Positions 1 through 12,500 of a DNA stretch of 64,000 bases are shown one piece after another. The notes below the pieces were generated by a model. It was not told the origin of the DNA, ran no database searches, and worked only from the letters and a program-made list of their open reading frames with translations. The stretch's first letter is position 1. Each line of letters starts with the position of its first letter. The translations under genes and the position numbers were made by a program. The stretch is from positions 372,001-436,000 of the forward strand of contig JAKTTT010000001.1 in the NCBI GenBank assembly GCA_030581615.1, written 5' to 3'. The DNA comes from Alloascoidea africana (lineage: Eukaryota; Ascomycota; Alloascoideomycetes; Alloascoideales; Alloascoideaceae).

Positions 1-911
1 TTTTTACAAACAAAGAGCATTTTTTTACAACTTTTGCATTGATATGAAAAATTGGCAGGCGTAGCATTCCCGTTATCTGGTTCTTTTGTACTCGTAGTCG
101 GGGCCTCAGAAAAACTTTCTCCAGAAATGTCGTTTTTTTTCAGGCCAGTAGCTCTCATTTGTCGAAGAAGAACGTTATGCTTAGCAGTATAGTAAAGCCA
201 CATTGCATATTTTGCTTCCTGATACGTCCGAAAGTAGTTGCCCGGAGATATCTGATAATTTTCTAGGCACATTTGAAACCAAACCCTCGTAGGACAAGCC
301 ACCAAGCCGGAAGGCTCCCAGGCCGATAGATCATAAGGGTTGACTACTTTGGTCTCTGCTATCCGAAGTCCTCTTCTGGCTCTATCTGCGAAAGTCCTTC
401 TAATTGGTTCAGGTGGAAGTATAGTAGGTGTAGATCTACTTCTCACGGCATGTGGATGTGGTGGTGGTGGGGGTTGCAGAGCTTGATCAGCCTGAATTGG
501 TAATTCGCCAGTTTCCATGGAATAAACATTTTCGCGAAAACGGTCAAATGCGCTGGTGGTAGTGCCGTCTAGGATGAAATCATGCGCAGGAGGATAATTT
601 GGCGCAAGCTCGCCTCCATCCCAACTATTATTGCTGGTAAAATTGCTAACATTGCTGTAAGCCTCTGAGGAGGCGATATCTTGGGAGCTCTGAGCAATTG
701 GCTCAAAGTATTCAAGGCCAATTGGATTCCGAGGCTGGTGAAATGGAGATCCAGAGGAGCTGTGATACGATATGGTGCTCTGGGGAGAGTCTGTAGAACT
801 GCTATAATCCGAGGCTAAGGAATGATAATGCAGCACGTTGAAGGTGCCCATATCGTCATCAGCATACTGTTGGGATTGTTCTTGGTTTGGATTGTAATTG
901 TAATAGGCCAT
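1..911 (-). CDS. WRKY-GCM1/FAR1-like zinc-finger protein, paralog A (partial)
   Basis: An open frame begins at the ATG at 911 and runs off the left edge, giving about 303 residues. The first 180 residues are low-complexity (Ser, Asn, Gln, a proline run). From about residue 200 there is a conserved block, RVWFQMCLENYQ then KYAMWLYYTAK and LRQMRATG, followed by FSYQCKSCK with a C-x2-C pair. The gene at 6553-7680 shows the same order (RVWFMMALE, KFAMWLYFTAK, LRLYRSTG, FTYYCTRC), so the two are paralogs. The pattern of an aromatic/Ala-Trp helix, an arginine-rich strand and then C-x2-C resembles the WRKY-GCM1/FAR1 DNA-binding fold used by yeast Aft1 and Candida Rbf1. That family assignment is inference; the paralogy is seen directly. 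The remaining zinc ligands lie beyond the edge. A donor-like GT near position 10 may mark an intron. Likely a nuclear DNA-binding regulator. Confidence 0.7.
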   Translation of the reverse strand, partial: MAYYNYNPNQEQSQQYADDDMGTFNVLHYHSLASDYSSSTDSPQSTISYHSSSGSPFHQPRNPIGLEYFEPIAQSSQDIASSEAYSNVSNFTSNNSWDGGELAPNYPPAHDFILDGTTTSAFDRFRENVYSMETGELPIQADQALQPPPPPHPHAVRSRSTPTILPPEPIRRTFADRARRGLRIAETKVVNPYDLSAWEPSGLVACPTRVWFQMCLENYQISPGNYFRTYQEAKYAMWLYYTAKHNVLLRQMRATGLKKNDISGESFSEAPTTSTKEPDNGNATPANFSYQCKSCKKMLFVCK

Positions 912-3900
912 GAAAGTCAAAGAGAACAAATAGATATTTGCTCAATTGGAAGTTTGTATTGGAGGTTTGTTTTTCTACCTTTTAGGCAGTCTTTTTTGTT
1001 TTGAATTTTCAGAGGATCGTGAACCTTTATATTATTAGGGATATGCTGATGCAACCCGACGAGAGCGGAAGGTGGCTCACCCAAGTAGCCTCATTCGTCC
1101 CTTGGTGCGTTCAAAAGGCATGAGCTCAGACTATTTAATCGATTAAAGCTGGCAGTTGCCCAGTCCATTGCAAGAGTGTTTCTATGCAAGGAAACTTAAC
1201 TGTTGTTCTTCGATCATGCATACTTCGCCTAGTTGTGGCCATTTTAATTAGCCCCATTATGTATTGGATGTCTTGTACTAAATGCGTGGGTCTCACCTTA
1301 GAGAATAAAGAAACCCAAGGGAATGGGGGGGAAACAACCTGTAGTGGAGAATGATTGTTTTTCCTCTGCCCAAATTGTTTTGCATAGTTTAAAGTCAATT
1401 CTTCGTCTATTTTCAAATACGATGTAAATTTCGTGTCGTAATTTGTTCCGACCAGCTGAGAAGGGCAGGATTCAACGCTCTTAGACACCTGTTCCATCCT
1501 CGGGTATGATGACAATACGAATAATTCATCACCATCTCAAGGCTTTAGAATAAATAGAAGGTTTCTTTTAGCTATCTAAGACAATTATTATTTCCAACTG
1601 CTCGAATCGACACCCTATTTTTTGTTCCAAATGGAAAAAAAAAGTTCTATAATTATGGAGTGACCTGGCTTCAATCTAACCACCTGTTTTCATGAGTCTG
1701 ATATAAAACGACGAATTTACGATAGTGATTATTCTTTGGTGGGCTAGATAAGGGGTTAATGACTCAAACTTTGAGGAGGCTGTCCATCTGGTTACCGCAG
1801 CCTTCTACGAAAAGAGAATAACCAAACACTCATTTTCCAACGGCAGTTCACCGTTCGCTGGATCATTCATCGTCGGCAGCTTCATTGCCGTGCGCATGAG
1901 CAGGGAGGCCAAGCAGGAACAACTCTACGTATTAGGCAGTCAGTCGTCTCTCGGCTGTTGATTATGGGAATATATTATTCAAATATTTTAGAGTCTGTGC
2001 CAAAACTGAGACATGAACACATTGTGTTTTTCGCAGATCCTTAGCGCCCAGGGCCGGCCAATCACCGCCCACAAGCGACGCATGATGGGTTTCTAGAAGG
2101 CCTCTAGAAGCCTTCCATACTGAAGTGTACGTACACACATGTGACCGCCGAAAGCCTTGAAGCACGAATTCCGCTCTGGCAAACTGTCACTGGGCCGCGA
2201 AGACGCCATTCCGGCCGGTTATCGTCACACAGCGCTCTATTCTTATCTCCCAGATGGCTTTTCAAAGGAGGCTTGCGAGTTTATTCTGGGGCCGAATAAC
2301 CAATTGATGATAGGAACGCAGTGAACGGGGGCGTGATGGAGCAGAGAGAGGCACATGGCACACGACCACATGGCCATGACTCTCTCGCTCACAAGCCTCA
2401 GCCCCAACGCTGGGCCGTACCAATGATTTTGATGTTTTAGTAATAGATAGATAGATACACTGTTACCCTTATCAATCAAATCAAACCGTTGGACAAATAA
2501 GCGCTAGTGGTGAAGTCAATCGGGGAATACTGATAGTTAGACCAAAAGATGAAGTATACTATTCACAATCGCTTGTGCAAAAATAAGATCCTCCCATGAT
2601 ATTTGATCTCTCCATCAAAAGAATGACGAAATGCGTTTCAAGTTTTAAAAGTTTAATGTGATAAACCAAAGTCACCATAACCCCTGAAATTGAAGCGTGC
2701 GATTGAAAGAGTGAGAGGCACGATAGAGTTTGCGTTAAGCCATATGCATAGCTCAATTCCTCCAATGATTTCGCACAGCTTTGGGTCGAGTGAGCCCTTC
2801 ACCTACGGTACTTCTAATTAGCTCTCCACCCTTCCAGGATGCTCGATAACAGTTTTTCCGAACCCTACTTAATCAGTACAGTTTAAAAATCATCATTCTT
2901 AGATTTCCTTCTCGTCCCTGTGTAGCCTTCTGCGAGTAAATGTATCACCTGAATCGCACTCAATGCATGCTTTTATTTAACATACAATACCAATTATTGG
3001 TAGTGCAAGGTAACATCAAAAAAAAACTGCAATTTCTACTCTTTTGGATCATTCTGCAATAGTCTTGATGGTTTTTCCTTGGCCATGGCTATTGGCATTC
3101 CTTTTCCCGGTTTCTTGTTCCTTTCTTCTTAATTCGGTTCGGAACCAATTTTAAAGTTTTGCCGTTGCATTTTTTACGGATCGTCAGCATACCTAAGACA
3201 TATATTAATTGGACTGAGTTAATTCCTGAGTTAATTAGAGTCTATAAATCAAAAAGCATTACATGTCCTTAAGAACTCCTGCCCATTTTTTTTTAAACTT
3301 CTTTTATTACACCCATACATACTAGGTAATTATTATCTCTGCTGTCCCATACATGCTGACCTTTCCGTCTAGTATTGGGAAGCCACGTTAATTAAGAACT
3401 TTTACAGTTTCCAAAACGTCAAAGAGAAATATAAAAAAAAGGAGAATTCTTGAGTAGATTCTAAAAGTAATTTTTTTTTTTCATAATGGGGAGGTTCTAA
3501 TTATTCTTTGTTTTTCCAGAAATGAAAAGGAAGAATGTCCCTAAACTGTAACGCAAACTTTCTATCTGAATTCTCTAAAGTTTATTCGTGCCAAAGAGTC
3601 TGTACTAATAGTAATAAGAGAATTTTGCTTTGAGTGGTCATCTTCCTTGTCCTTCACATTTTCATTCTGTGATGGTTATGAATGGTTAACCATCCATCGC
3701 TCATCTCGGATATGTATAAGCCGGCACTCACAAGCAAGGCATCGCAACTGATAATCTAAGTTCTTGTTAACTTTTGATTGTTTTTTTTTAATTTACTATT
3801 CTGAACCATAGGACCTTTAAATGCATATTTGAATTATTGAAAAAAAAACTTGAAAATGGAAACAAATAACGAGGCAAGAACTAACGTTATTACAAGGGAA

Positions 3901-4573
3901 AAGTCAAATGGAGAGGTTTGATTTTTGGGCTAGTTTGCCCAAGACTGTGATTAGTCATTAAGAGCAGTATGATGTATGATGATGGCATCTTTTTTCATAC
4001 CCAGGATAGCCATTTTTCAGCTCCGGCTCAAAGGGTGCTTGCGGAATGGCAAGAGAAAACCAAGATATTTACCAATTTGGTTAATGAACATATTTAACTT
4101 GGTTACAACAGGGGTAACATTTTTTGAGATTGTTGATTTCTACTTTAACAATGTGTTCTTGTTTTCTATCCACATCTAATCCGGACGATAAAGTGGCACA
4201 AAGTGCAAACGGTTAGATTAACTTTGTTAGTCCTCGGCTTCTAGAACATGCATGAAATTATTTCCTGATTTGTTCCTTACATACTGAGAAGGTTCTAACA
4301 GTATACTATTAAGCTGTATGTCATTCACATTCAAGTGTGCCGTAAAGGCTGGGGAATTTTGAGAAAAGTGCTTCTGCATGTTACCCACTTGATGCTTAAT
4401 GATCCAATGCCTAACTCTTCATCTACGGTCTTTCCATAGTCATGCTTGGCGTCCAATAGATCTTAGCTCACTAGTGATCCATGACTCATACCTCCTGAAT
4501 CGTGAGGCTGGAAGATTTCATTCTTTGTCACCAAAAAGCTTAGATATTAATCTATGCGCTGCAAGATTGGTTT
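912..4573. other. gene-free stretch upstream of paralog A
   Basis: No convincing gene was seen. The DNA is AT-rich with many homopolymer A/T runs. Two local exceptions stand out. About 1745-2420 is clearly GC-richer and holds an open plus-strand frame without an upstream ATG (about 1752-1965). A minus-strand frame from an ATG at 1497 to 1135 would encode 120 residues with no recognisable domain. Long upstream regions are common for regulatory genes in yeasts, so some of this may be promoter DNA for the gene at 1-911. Confidence 0.5.
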
Positions 4574-4930
4574 TTACGCGAGCTTAATGTCCAATACCAA
4601 ATCTTTATTTTTACCGCTTTTGTGGATCTTCTTTCCTTGACCAAGAGGTACGCCATTTACGCCTGTCTCAATTACAAAACCAGCCTTGGGAAGAGAGGCA
4701 AAAAGCTTAGTCGGAAAAACTTTTCGAAAAATGTCCAAAGTGTTTTGAATTAATGGCGATTCTATGAATGCCAAATGTTCTGTATCAATTCGATCGTTAT
4801 TAAGAAATGAGATTATCTAAATCCAAGGTCAAGACGGCTCTGTTATGAGAGTATGTGGGAGATTGTAGAGCTCATATAGCCATATATGCTTCTAGAAACA
4901 TACTACCATTCCTAGGATGCGCGGTTTCAT
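4574..4930 (-). CDS. possible small two-exon gene, unknown product
   Basis: I do not recognise the product. A minus-strand frame ending at 4574 reads like protein (for example SLPKAGFVIETG and GKKIHKSGKNKDLVLDIKLA) but has no ATG in its open part. It becomes complete if an 87-nt intron is placed at 4817-4903 (GTATGT donor, TAG acceptor, CTTGAC as a weak branch point). Exon 1 would then be 4904-4930, starting MKPRILGMV, and exon 2 would be 4574-4816, giving 89 residues in one frame. No signal peptide or membrane span is evident. It sits alone in gene-poor DNA. The splice model was chosen because it fits, so a chance open frame is a real alternative. Confidence 0.28.
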
Positions 4931-6552
4931 ATTTTTAATTTTTTAAAAAAAGCATTGCTCATGTTTATCGATCATACGAATCTGGCGTGTTGGTAGAAAG
5001 AGTAGACTGTGCTGCTAATTGATCATCAAAGATCATCTTCAATGAACTGTTAGTGCTTGGATAATCATTCCTTGTATTCATCATGTTCGGTCATCATCTT
5101 GATGTCTGGGTATCCTGTTTGCTAGTATTCGTCACACTCGATGATCATAATGTGTTGTATCTGAGTATCTGTTACATTTTGATTCTCCCTCAAGAAGCAA
5201 TCTCCTCAAAACGTTCAGCTAATACCAATGTTTTCACTCCACGATATAGCTTCTCGTAAAATATGAATGATTTTGACAATGAGCCTGGAGCTGGGATGGC
5301 AACAGGTGAAAGAGAAAAGACAGCCCAAAGAAAAGTAGGGAGGTGTTGTTCTCTTTTGGAAGTGAGAATTGAGTGGTTGCATTAATTCTTCTGAGTGTAG
5401 GTGAAAGCCTACATAGAGCGTTAACTAGAAATCAGATCTCAACCTATCTATTCAAACGAAAGCAACTTAAAACAAAAATCAAAGAAATTGGAATGCCTCT
5501 CGTACCTCACAGCTGGATAAGAGTTAAGGAACTAGGAAAAATTTGCTCTTCCTAGTATGAACAAAGAATTAATACGGACCTGTGTAATAGCGACTTCTAT
5601 CTACTGAATATCAATGCTCTCAAACTTGTGGTAACATGAACACTGTTGCAATAAGAGTTGTGTGTGTGTGTGTGTTTCATCTCTTTTATTAAAGTTCTAC
5701 TTCACTACCATTCGAGGATCGGCTATATGACTTCTTGAAGTTAACCAACTGTTTGGCTGACAGTGTGGGCAAAACCTCCTGGGTAGATTTTCATAGATTT
5801 GACGAGAAGCTTGTCAAAAAGGAGTTGTTGGAAAGAATTCAGGAACAAGTTAAACGGTGAGAGATAATCATTCTACCACTTTGCCTTGACCAGGTCAATT
5901 TGTCATCAAAGAATATTTGTTCCTAAAGGCAACGCACAATAAAAGCAATTTATGGAGATTACAAGACCATTGGGATGATGTTAAGAAATAATGATAATTC
6001 TATTGTCACACTAATGGCATCTTCTTGATATATGTGTATAAAATTTATAAGTCTCCACTCTTTCATTCAGAAATCGCCTTCTTAACTTGATAAATGTGTA
6101 GCTAACAACAAACTTATAAATAAAAAAGGGTGTACAATAATTGTGAAATCCTAAAGCAAAATAATGGCAAATTCAATATGATATCACTCTTGAAATCTTA
6201 AACTTCGATAAATGATCATCGATCAGCATAAAGGCAATTGAAAAAGAAAAAAACTAAAACGATCTGCCAGCGTTCTTTAGTTAAGTTCGAATAATAAAAC
6301 AACGGCAATAAAAACTTTTGAAAACTGCAACCGATTTGATTGGATACCAAACAACGACTCAATTTGTATAAAAACATAAAAGAAATGAGGTTTCATCAAT
6401 GCCGAAAAAACTCTGTCGGGACAATAATCCTTGAATTGAATAAAAGAAAAACAAAATAAAACCCGGAAGAGTTGGTTCAAAATCAAACTGCCCCGAGTTC
6501 CCAGATCCCAGTGGGAACCTTCATTTAATGAGCTTTGGAAAAATCCTAGGCC
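4931..6552. other. gene-free stretch with a (TG)n microsatellite
   Basis: AT-rich DNA without a supported gene. A (TG)n run lies at about 5659-5674. The rest shows only short unrelated frames. It lies downstream of paralog B, which ends at 6553 on the minus strand. Confidence 0.5.
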
Positions 6553-7680
6553 TTAATGATTTCTTCTTGTTCCTTCTGTTGTTAATCTAGTATAACTAGA
6601 GCGGACCATTCTCTCTATTCTTTCTCTATTCCTAGCCATGTCCCTTAGCCTGTCATGCGAAACCCCGTTGCATGGATCAATTGAATTATAATAAGTATTG
6701 ACATGAGTTAATGAATTTGATTCCAAGTCGTACGCGCACCGGAAGTAAATATCTTGGATGATCTGAATCACACCAGAGATAACATCCTCGCTCGATACTG
6801 GTAATACGTCCGCATGACCGAGACGGAAGGCTGTTGCTCTTGCCGTTTCCTCAAGTCTGTTTCTCACCATTTCCAGCAAGTGCGAAGTATAACGACAAGT
6901 TAAACGTCTTCTATCAGACCCGGCATTCGAACCGCCGGTAGAACCATGCCGGTTTGAAGAATTTGAAGGATCTTCACTCTGAACAGTTCTTCTAGGGGGT
7001 ATACAATGCTCATGATGGTTGATGTCAATTAAGGTAACTGCCCAGCAATGAGTACGATCGTTATTTCCCTGAATCTACTCCAAGTCCAAGTTAGTTAATA
7101 AGGGTCGATCTTCGAGCCAGACCCGAGAATTAGTTGTACATACAATTCTCATGGTGGAACCGAAAACAACGTCTTCACATCTGGTACAATAATATGTGAA
7201 GCTTCTTCTCGGGGATGAAGGATCTCTCATGCCCGTGCTTCTATAAAGACGAAGGTGCACTTGAAGTTTTGCTGTAAAATAGAGCCACATTGCGAACTTG
7301 ACTGAATTTTCATCAGTGAATAGTATCTCTCGTTCTAGCTCCAAATGCTCCAGCGCCATCATAAACCAGACACGCAAATGTAATAAATGATTTTCAGGAA
7401 TAAAAGGAAATCTAAAATGATAAGGATCAGCAATTTGTAGCCCTGTTTGTGACATAATGGACCGAAAAATGAGTGATGGAGAAGGAAGAGTGGGAGAGTT
7501 AAGGTGATGGTTCATATTGTGATGTTCACGGTTGTGGGAATAGAGGTTATTGGTATTACCGCGGCGGTTATTAATGTGGTTGTCGCCGAGGTCAGGTCCG
7601 TGGTTGTTGTTAGTGTCTGCTTGAGTTCTACTATTCCAGAATTGAGAGCTAAGATTTTGATGATAGTAATGATCGGACAT
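6553..7680 (-). CDS. WRKY-GCM1/FAR1-like zinc-finger protein, paralog B (spliced)
   Basis: Two exons: 7680-7144 and 7074-6553, about 352 residues. The intron 7075-7143 (69 nt) has a GTATGT donor, a CTAAC branch point (TTAACTAAC) and a TAG acceptor; a CAG six bases further (intron 7069-7143) also fits. Because the length is a multiple of three, the unspliced frame shows only one apparent stop. The N-terminus is Asn/His-rich. Next come RVWFMMALE, KFAMWLYFTAK and LRLYRSTGM, then C-x2-C (YYCTRC), and across the junction RTHCWAV followed by HHEHC. The C-x2-C ... C-W ... H-x-H arrangement with an RT-x-C-x-A core resembles FAR1/WRKY-GCM1 zinc fingers, the fold of Aft1 and Rbf1. The tail of about 110 residues is charged and probably helical. 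A paralog lies at 1-911 on the same strand. A DNA-binding role is inferred; the target is unknown. Confidence 0.72.
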
Positions 7681-10600
7681 TTTCAGGCATTTAAAAACAA
7701 AGGAATGGATGAGGCTTGTTAGTCTCAGTGTTCAATAAGTTGCTGCTAGGTTGCAGATGCTTGTTCTGGGGAAGGGAGAAAATAACAAGAGGGAAGGGAA
7801 AGCGATCTTTCTTATACATCTTATGATTAACAATCGCTTTTGAACTTTAAGGGGTCAATAGTATACATAAGGAGGAAAGTAGAAACGCGAAGCATAATAT
7901 TGTAAATTCTTTTTTCATGGGTGGGAAACTAGAAGAAGGAAACGTACGGGAACGGACATATCAAGTGCGGATGATGGTAGCAGTTGAGGTATAAGCTGAA
8001 AAATAGAAGACCAATTCACGTTGTACATTTCGTGGAATAAGGGGCATGAAGTTTTCAACGGCCGCTGGGAAACATGAGCTAGATGGTGGTACCTTGAACA
8101 CCTAAAACAATCTAACGTCTAACAATATCACCTTTGTTATACTATATGGACTTTTCTGGAAGGCAGTTCGAACAAGGTCATCAGTAATCCAGAAGCATCA
8201 AATCTAATGCATTGTACCGAGTAAATCGGTGCTATCTCTAACATTTAAGATTTAGTTATAGCGCTAGTGACACAAGAAATAATGTAGATTTCTGATGCCG
8301 ACAGCTTGGGTTTCCAGGAGTAGAGAATTGACCAATGAAGGGAGTCGAAGCAGAAAAAACGGCATTATAATAATTATTTTGTAGTGCAGTGAGGGTTAAA
8401 AAACAAGTAAAAGAAAGAAAAATTTTCTCCTTTTGATCTATTCAATCTTTTGATGTTTTGGTCTCTTCGAACTCATAATCCACCAATTTGAAAACCGTAT
8501 GAAGCGACGCCAGGAACGTGCTTTTAGCAAGTCTTTGCCATATTGCGTCTAGTGTTTACTCCTTTTCTCTTCCAGTGTCTTTCTATTAACTACTCTTAGA
8601 AAACAATTAGCTGCAGGTCTCGCTACCCCTGATGGTGATGCGATGTGCATGCAATAGGTGGTTAAGTCACTGAAATCTCTAATTTCTTACTGCTCCCAAA
8701 TGCAAAAATGCGTGCTGCGCACATGGATCGAATACAGCCCTCTGATTCCAAATCCAAATTGATCACACTTGTCTTGACTATCATAGCCTCCCTCCATCCA
8801 TTCTTATCCATACCTCCAGAATAAGTTCTGTCAGGTTAACATTTACCTCTCTGGAAGTTTCAATTGCCTTTTCATCCCAAGATTGTTATCAGTCAATTGG
8901 TCGTTCCTGTAGACGTAAGCCTGTAGGCGGCTAAGATCGGGTGCTTTGAAGCCTTGCTCTTACTGGCCAATTCCTTATTGCGGTGGCCGTGAGATCCTAG
9001 CCTTTTCCAGTAGAGGAAGTCGAAGGTGGCCGAACTGTACATGATCACGACTATTATAATTTTTAAAACTTGGATCTATTTCTATGCAGTTGTTTTTTTT
9101 CACCTTGAGTTTTATCTTTTGTGACTTGGTAAGACTCAATTATTCTCTGATTTCGACACAATAGAAGTTATTAATAGACCTGTCACTTGCAAACACCCAT
9201 GTCAGGGCCAATACCCGCAATTGTACTACTCTGTCGCATGCCTGCGCCGCTTTGTTTCTGGTCGCTATTGTAATCGGAAGTGAATATCAACAGGGTGTTT
9301 CTGTTTATCAGGTTTACTATCAACCTCTATTGAACGAAACTAATAGAGCTGTAGTGTTGCTATTCAGGTATATCCTACATTGGCTTTAAAACATGGTTGA
9401 GACTACATCGCTAAAAGTGCTCTGAGTGTTAGAAAGCGTGATTCGCGGCTTATCTTGATTCCTCTACTTTTTGTTTCCGTTGTATTTTGTTCCGATTGAG
9501 ACAAGGGACAAATTTGTAGGCCGTTAAAACTGTACCTCTGCCTACCGTACCAAGTGCTGAAGCCACCAATTTGTAATTATACGCAATTTAAATCATTTCA
9601 AGAATAAGAAACATATCTGAAATTCACTTATTGGAGTATTCTTTTATTGTTTGTCGAACAATTTTGGCCATTAAGCATATCGCGCTGCAAAAAGTTGTTT
9701 TTCTCTTATTTACTTTAATGTCAACGATGAAACGAGTGACATTAGGAACAATATAAAAAGTAAAAAATTTTCATGATTTGAGCTCATGACTATCTTGAAT
9801 TGTTAACTTGAAACAACAGAAGCCAGAAAGAAGGTTCTAAAGCAATCGAAACGTCAAGAATCTTGATCTAGCATTAGCTTTGGGAAGCTTGCTGAGCAGA
9901 ATACAATAAATTCTACTAACACAAAATCATGACTATTGGTAGTAAAGATCAAAAGAAAATCTCATCCAATTGGCAAATCATTTAGCTAATCATAAAATTA
10001 TAGGGTCAAGTTTTCGCATTTATTTCTTTTGTCAACTGGATTCATCTGTGTCCAAGCCGCTTCTTTGCTTTAGCTGAATTTCAACGACAATTATAGCGAT
10101 TATTTCTTGGAGCCTGGCTTGGTTGACTTAATTGACAAGCATGCAGGAAATTCATGACCTTCCAACGATCCTCCTGGATCGATAGATTCACCAGCCTAGT
10201 TCAATTCAACTCAATTCAACAAAATGGATTTCGTTTTGAATTGGATTTATTTTACTCTCAAAATAACTTGGAGAAACCTGTTACCCATACATTTTAACAG
10301 TGAACCATCAGTTTATTAAATATACCAACTGATCAAACCTTTATGGTTATAAGAGGGATACACAATGTTAACCAGGCCAGACAGTTCTTAGTCAAAACCC
10401 TAGCGTTTTATCTTACGATTGAGTTTCCTTTTCATTAGTTTTCATGTATAGTTTTAATCTCATTCATTATTTTACAAAATGGGTCTAGATATACACCTGA
10501 AAGCAGGCAAAGCTTCTCTTTTCTCTATAGGTAGTATTAAATTGATTGTTCTAGTACTGAACAAAATGGCACCTGAATCATTTCTTCATTTCTAACGAAA

Positions 10601-11840
10601 ACAAGCATAAACAGAATACTCAACTTTGTTTTTGAATTACTGTTTGCTCGTTTAGTAATTCTTCAAAACTGTCATTAGGCGAAAGAAGCTGAGGAATCCT
10701 GACCACATTCAAATGGTTAAAACACTTTTCACTATTGCTTCAAGTTTGCAGATTGTACCACGCTTCTAGAAATATATCCATATTTACACTCTAAGAGCTT
10801 TGATCTTACTAGTTACACGGACTTCCGCTTACTTTCTTGCAAGCTCTCTAATCTTCTTTGACAACCTTTCTTTGAACACTTATTGACTTTGTTTCTTTTA
10901 GTGTTGTTTTCTCGTCTATGCACGCCTCCTCCATGATAACATCGTTAAATCCTTTTTCAATGTCTTTATTCTATTTAAAATTCATATCAATGGTAAAGTT
11001 CATATTTGGGCTAAATTGGATTCTAAAAGACTTCCCCCATAAAAGTCAAGCCAAAAAGTGGATGATCATCAATATCTGAGTAGAAGAGGCAAGCAGATCT
11101 CGATGACAGGGATGTTACCCAAATCATACAGACCCGCTACCAGGCCAAATCTGAGATGTAGTAAGCGATATTCATCGGTTTAGAGAAGTGGTCGTGTTTG
11201 ATCCATTCGATGCCGATGGTGTAAGATGGTTCAAACTGTATCCTCTCGCCCATATACTCTGAATACCAGGCATGCACTTATATATACTTTGAAAGATGTA
11301 TTTCCATTATCTTTAATGGATTCTTTATTAGAAGGCCGTCTTCATGACTATAGATTATTCCTTGCCCGTTTTCCAGATTAACCCAGGACTCTTTATAATA
11401 TCATGCCGATTATCTACATCCCTTTTCTTATATAAATCGAGCATCCTTCTATTTTATGGCATTTAATTCTGAGTCTATAATACTCAACAAGTTACGGATA
11501 TGAGTTTGGAAAACTCTGGTATGCTTCATGTTCTATTAGTACGTTGAAATACGTCTGATTTTCGTCCTCTTTCATTTTTCAGTTTTGTTTTCATGTTGTA
11601 TATTTACTAAAGCTAGACCTTATGCATCTAGAAACAATAGAACCCAGCAGATAATTGAGGGAAGCTCCATAGCGGACATAAACAGAAGTCTGAGCATAAC
11701 TATGTTTCCCAAATATTATCAAAAGCGAACAACCCAATAATATATTCACTAGATCGCATTGCTTCAACATCCTCAGCCTCCATTTTAAATAAATCTTTCG
11801 TTGCTTTCCTTTCAAATTTGTATGATGTACATGGCTAGCT
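7681..11840. other. gene-free stretch of about 4.2 kb
   Basis: No supported gene was found. The DNA is AT-rich with scattered short frames, mostly without ATG starts. It separates the 5' end of paralog B from the 3' end of RPS30, so it contains the promoter of paralog B and the RPS30 terminator. No tRNA-like B box or long inverted repeat was noticed. Confidence 0.5.
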
Positions 11841-12286
<446 letters not shown>

Positions 12287-12500
12287 TATGAATGTTCAGT
12301 AACGTTGTTGATATTTGTAGAAAGAGGTTCTGTGGCGAGACGATTGATGTGTATTAGGTCGTATTCAACTCCCGCGTAAATATCAGCACAGAAATTAATC
12401 GAGACTGTCTTCTGCCGCTTTAGCAACCAGGGCTTATCACGTGTACAAAATAGGGCTTTATCTTTTTACAGAGCGCCCAGAAAGTGAAGAATCTAGACAA
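12287..12500. promoter_or_regulatory. shared RPS30/EFM7 promoter with CACGTG site
   Basis: The 214 bp between the two divergent start codons contain ATCACGTG at 12436-12443, which matches the Cbf1-type centromere/E-box site. In Candida, Cbf1 is known to act at ribosomal protein genes together with Tbf1. No clear Tbf1 or Rap1 site was seen. A dual regulatory role is inferred from the geometry. Confidence 0.5.

Noticed and set aside
6925-6950. tRNA T-arm-like GGTTCGAAT stem-loop
   Set aside because: It lies inside exon 2 of paralog B and no matching acceptor, D or anticodon arms were found.
7075-7077. In-frame TAG in paralog B as a nonsense mutation or stop read-through
   Set aside because: A consensus donor, a CTAAC branch site and an acceptor define a 69-nt intron containing it, which explains the frame without a broken gene.
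12441-12500. Upstream extension of EFM7
   Set aside because: The first codon of the longer frame is GTG; the first ATG is at 12501 and fits the family length.
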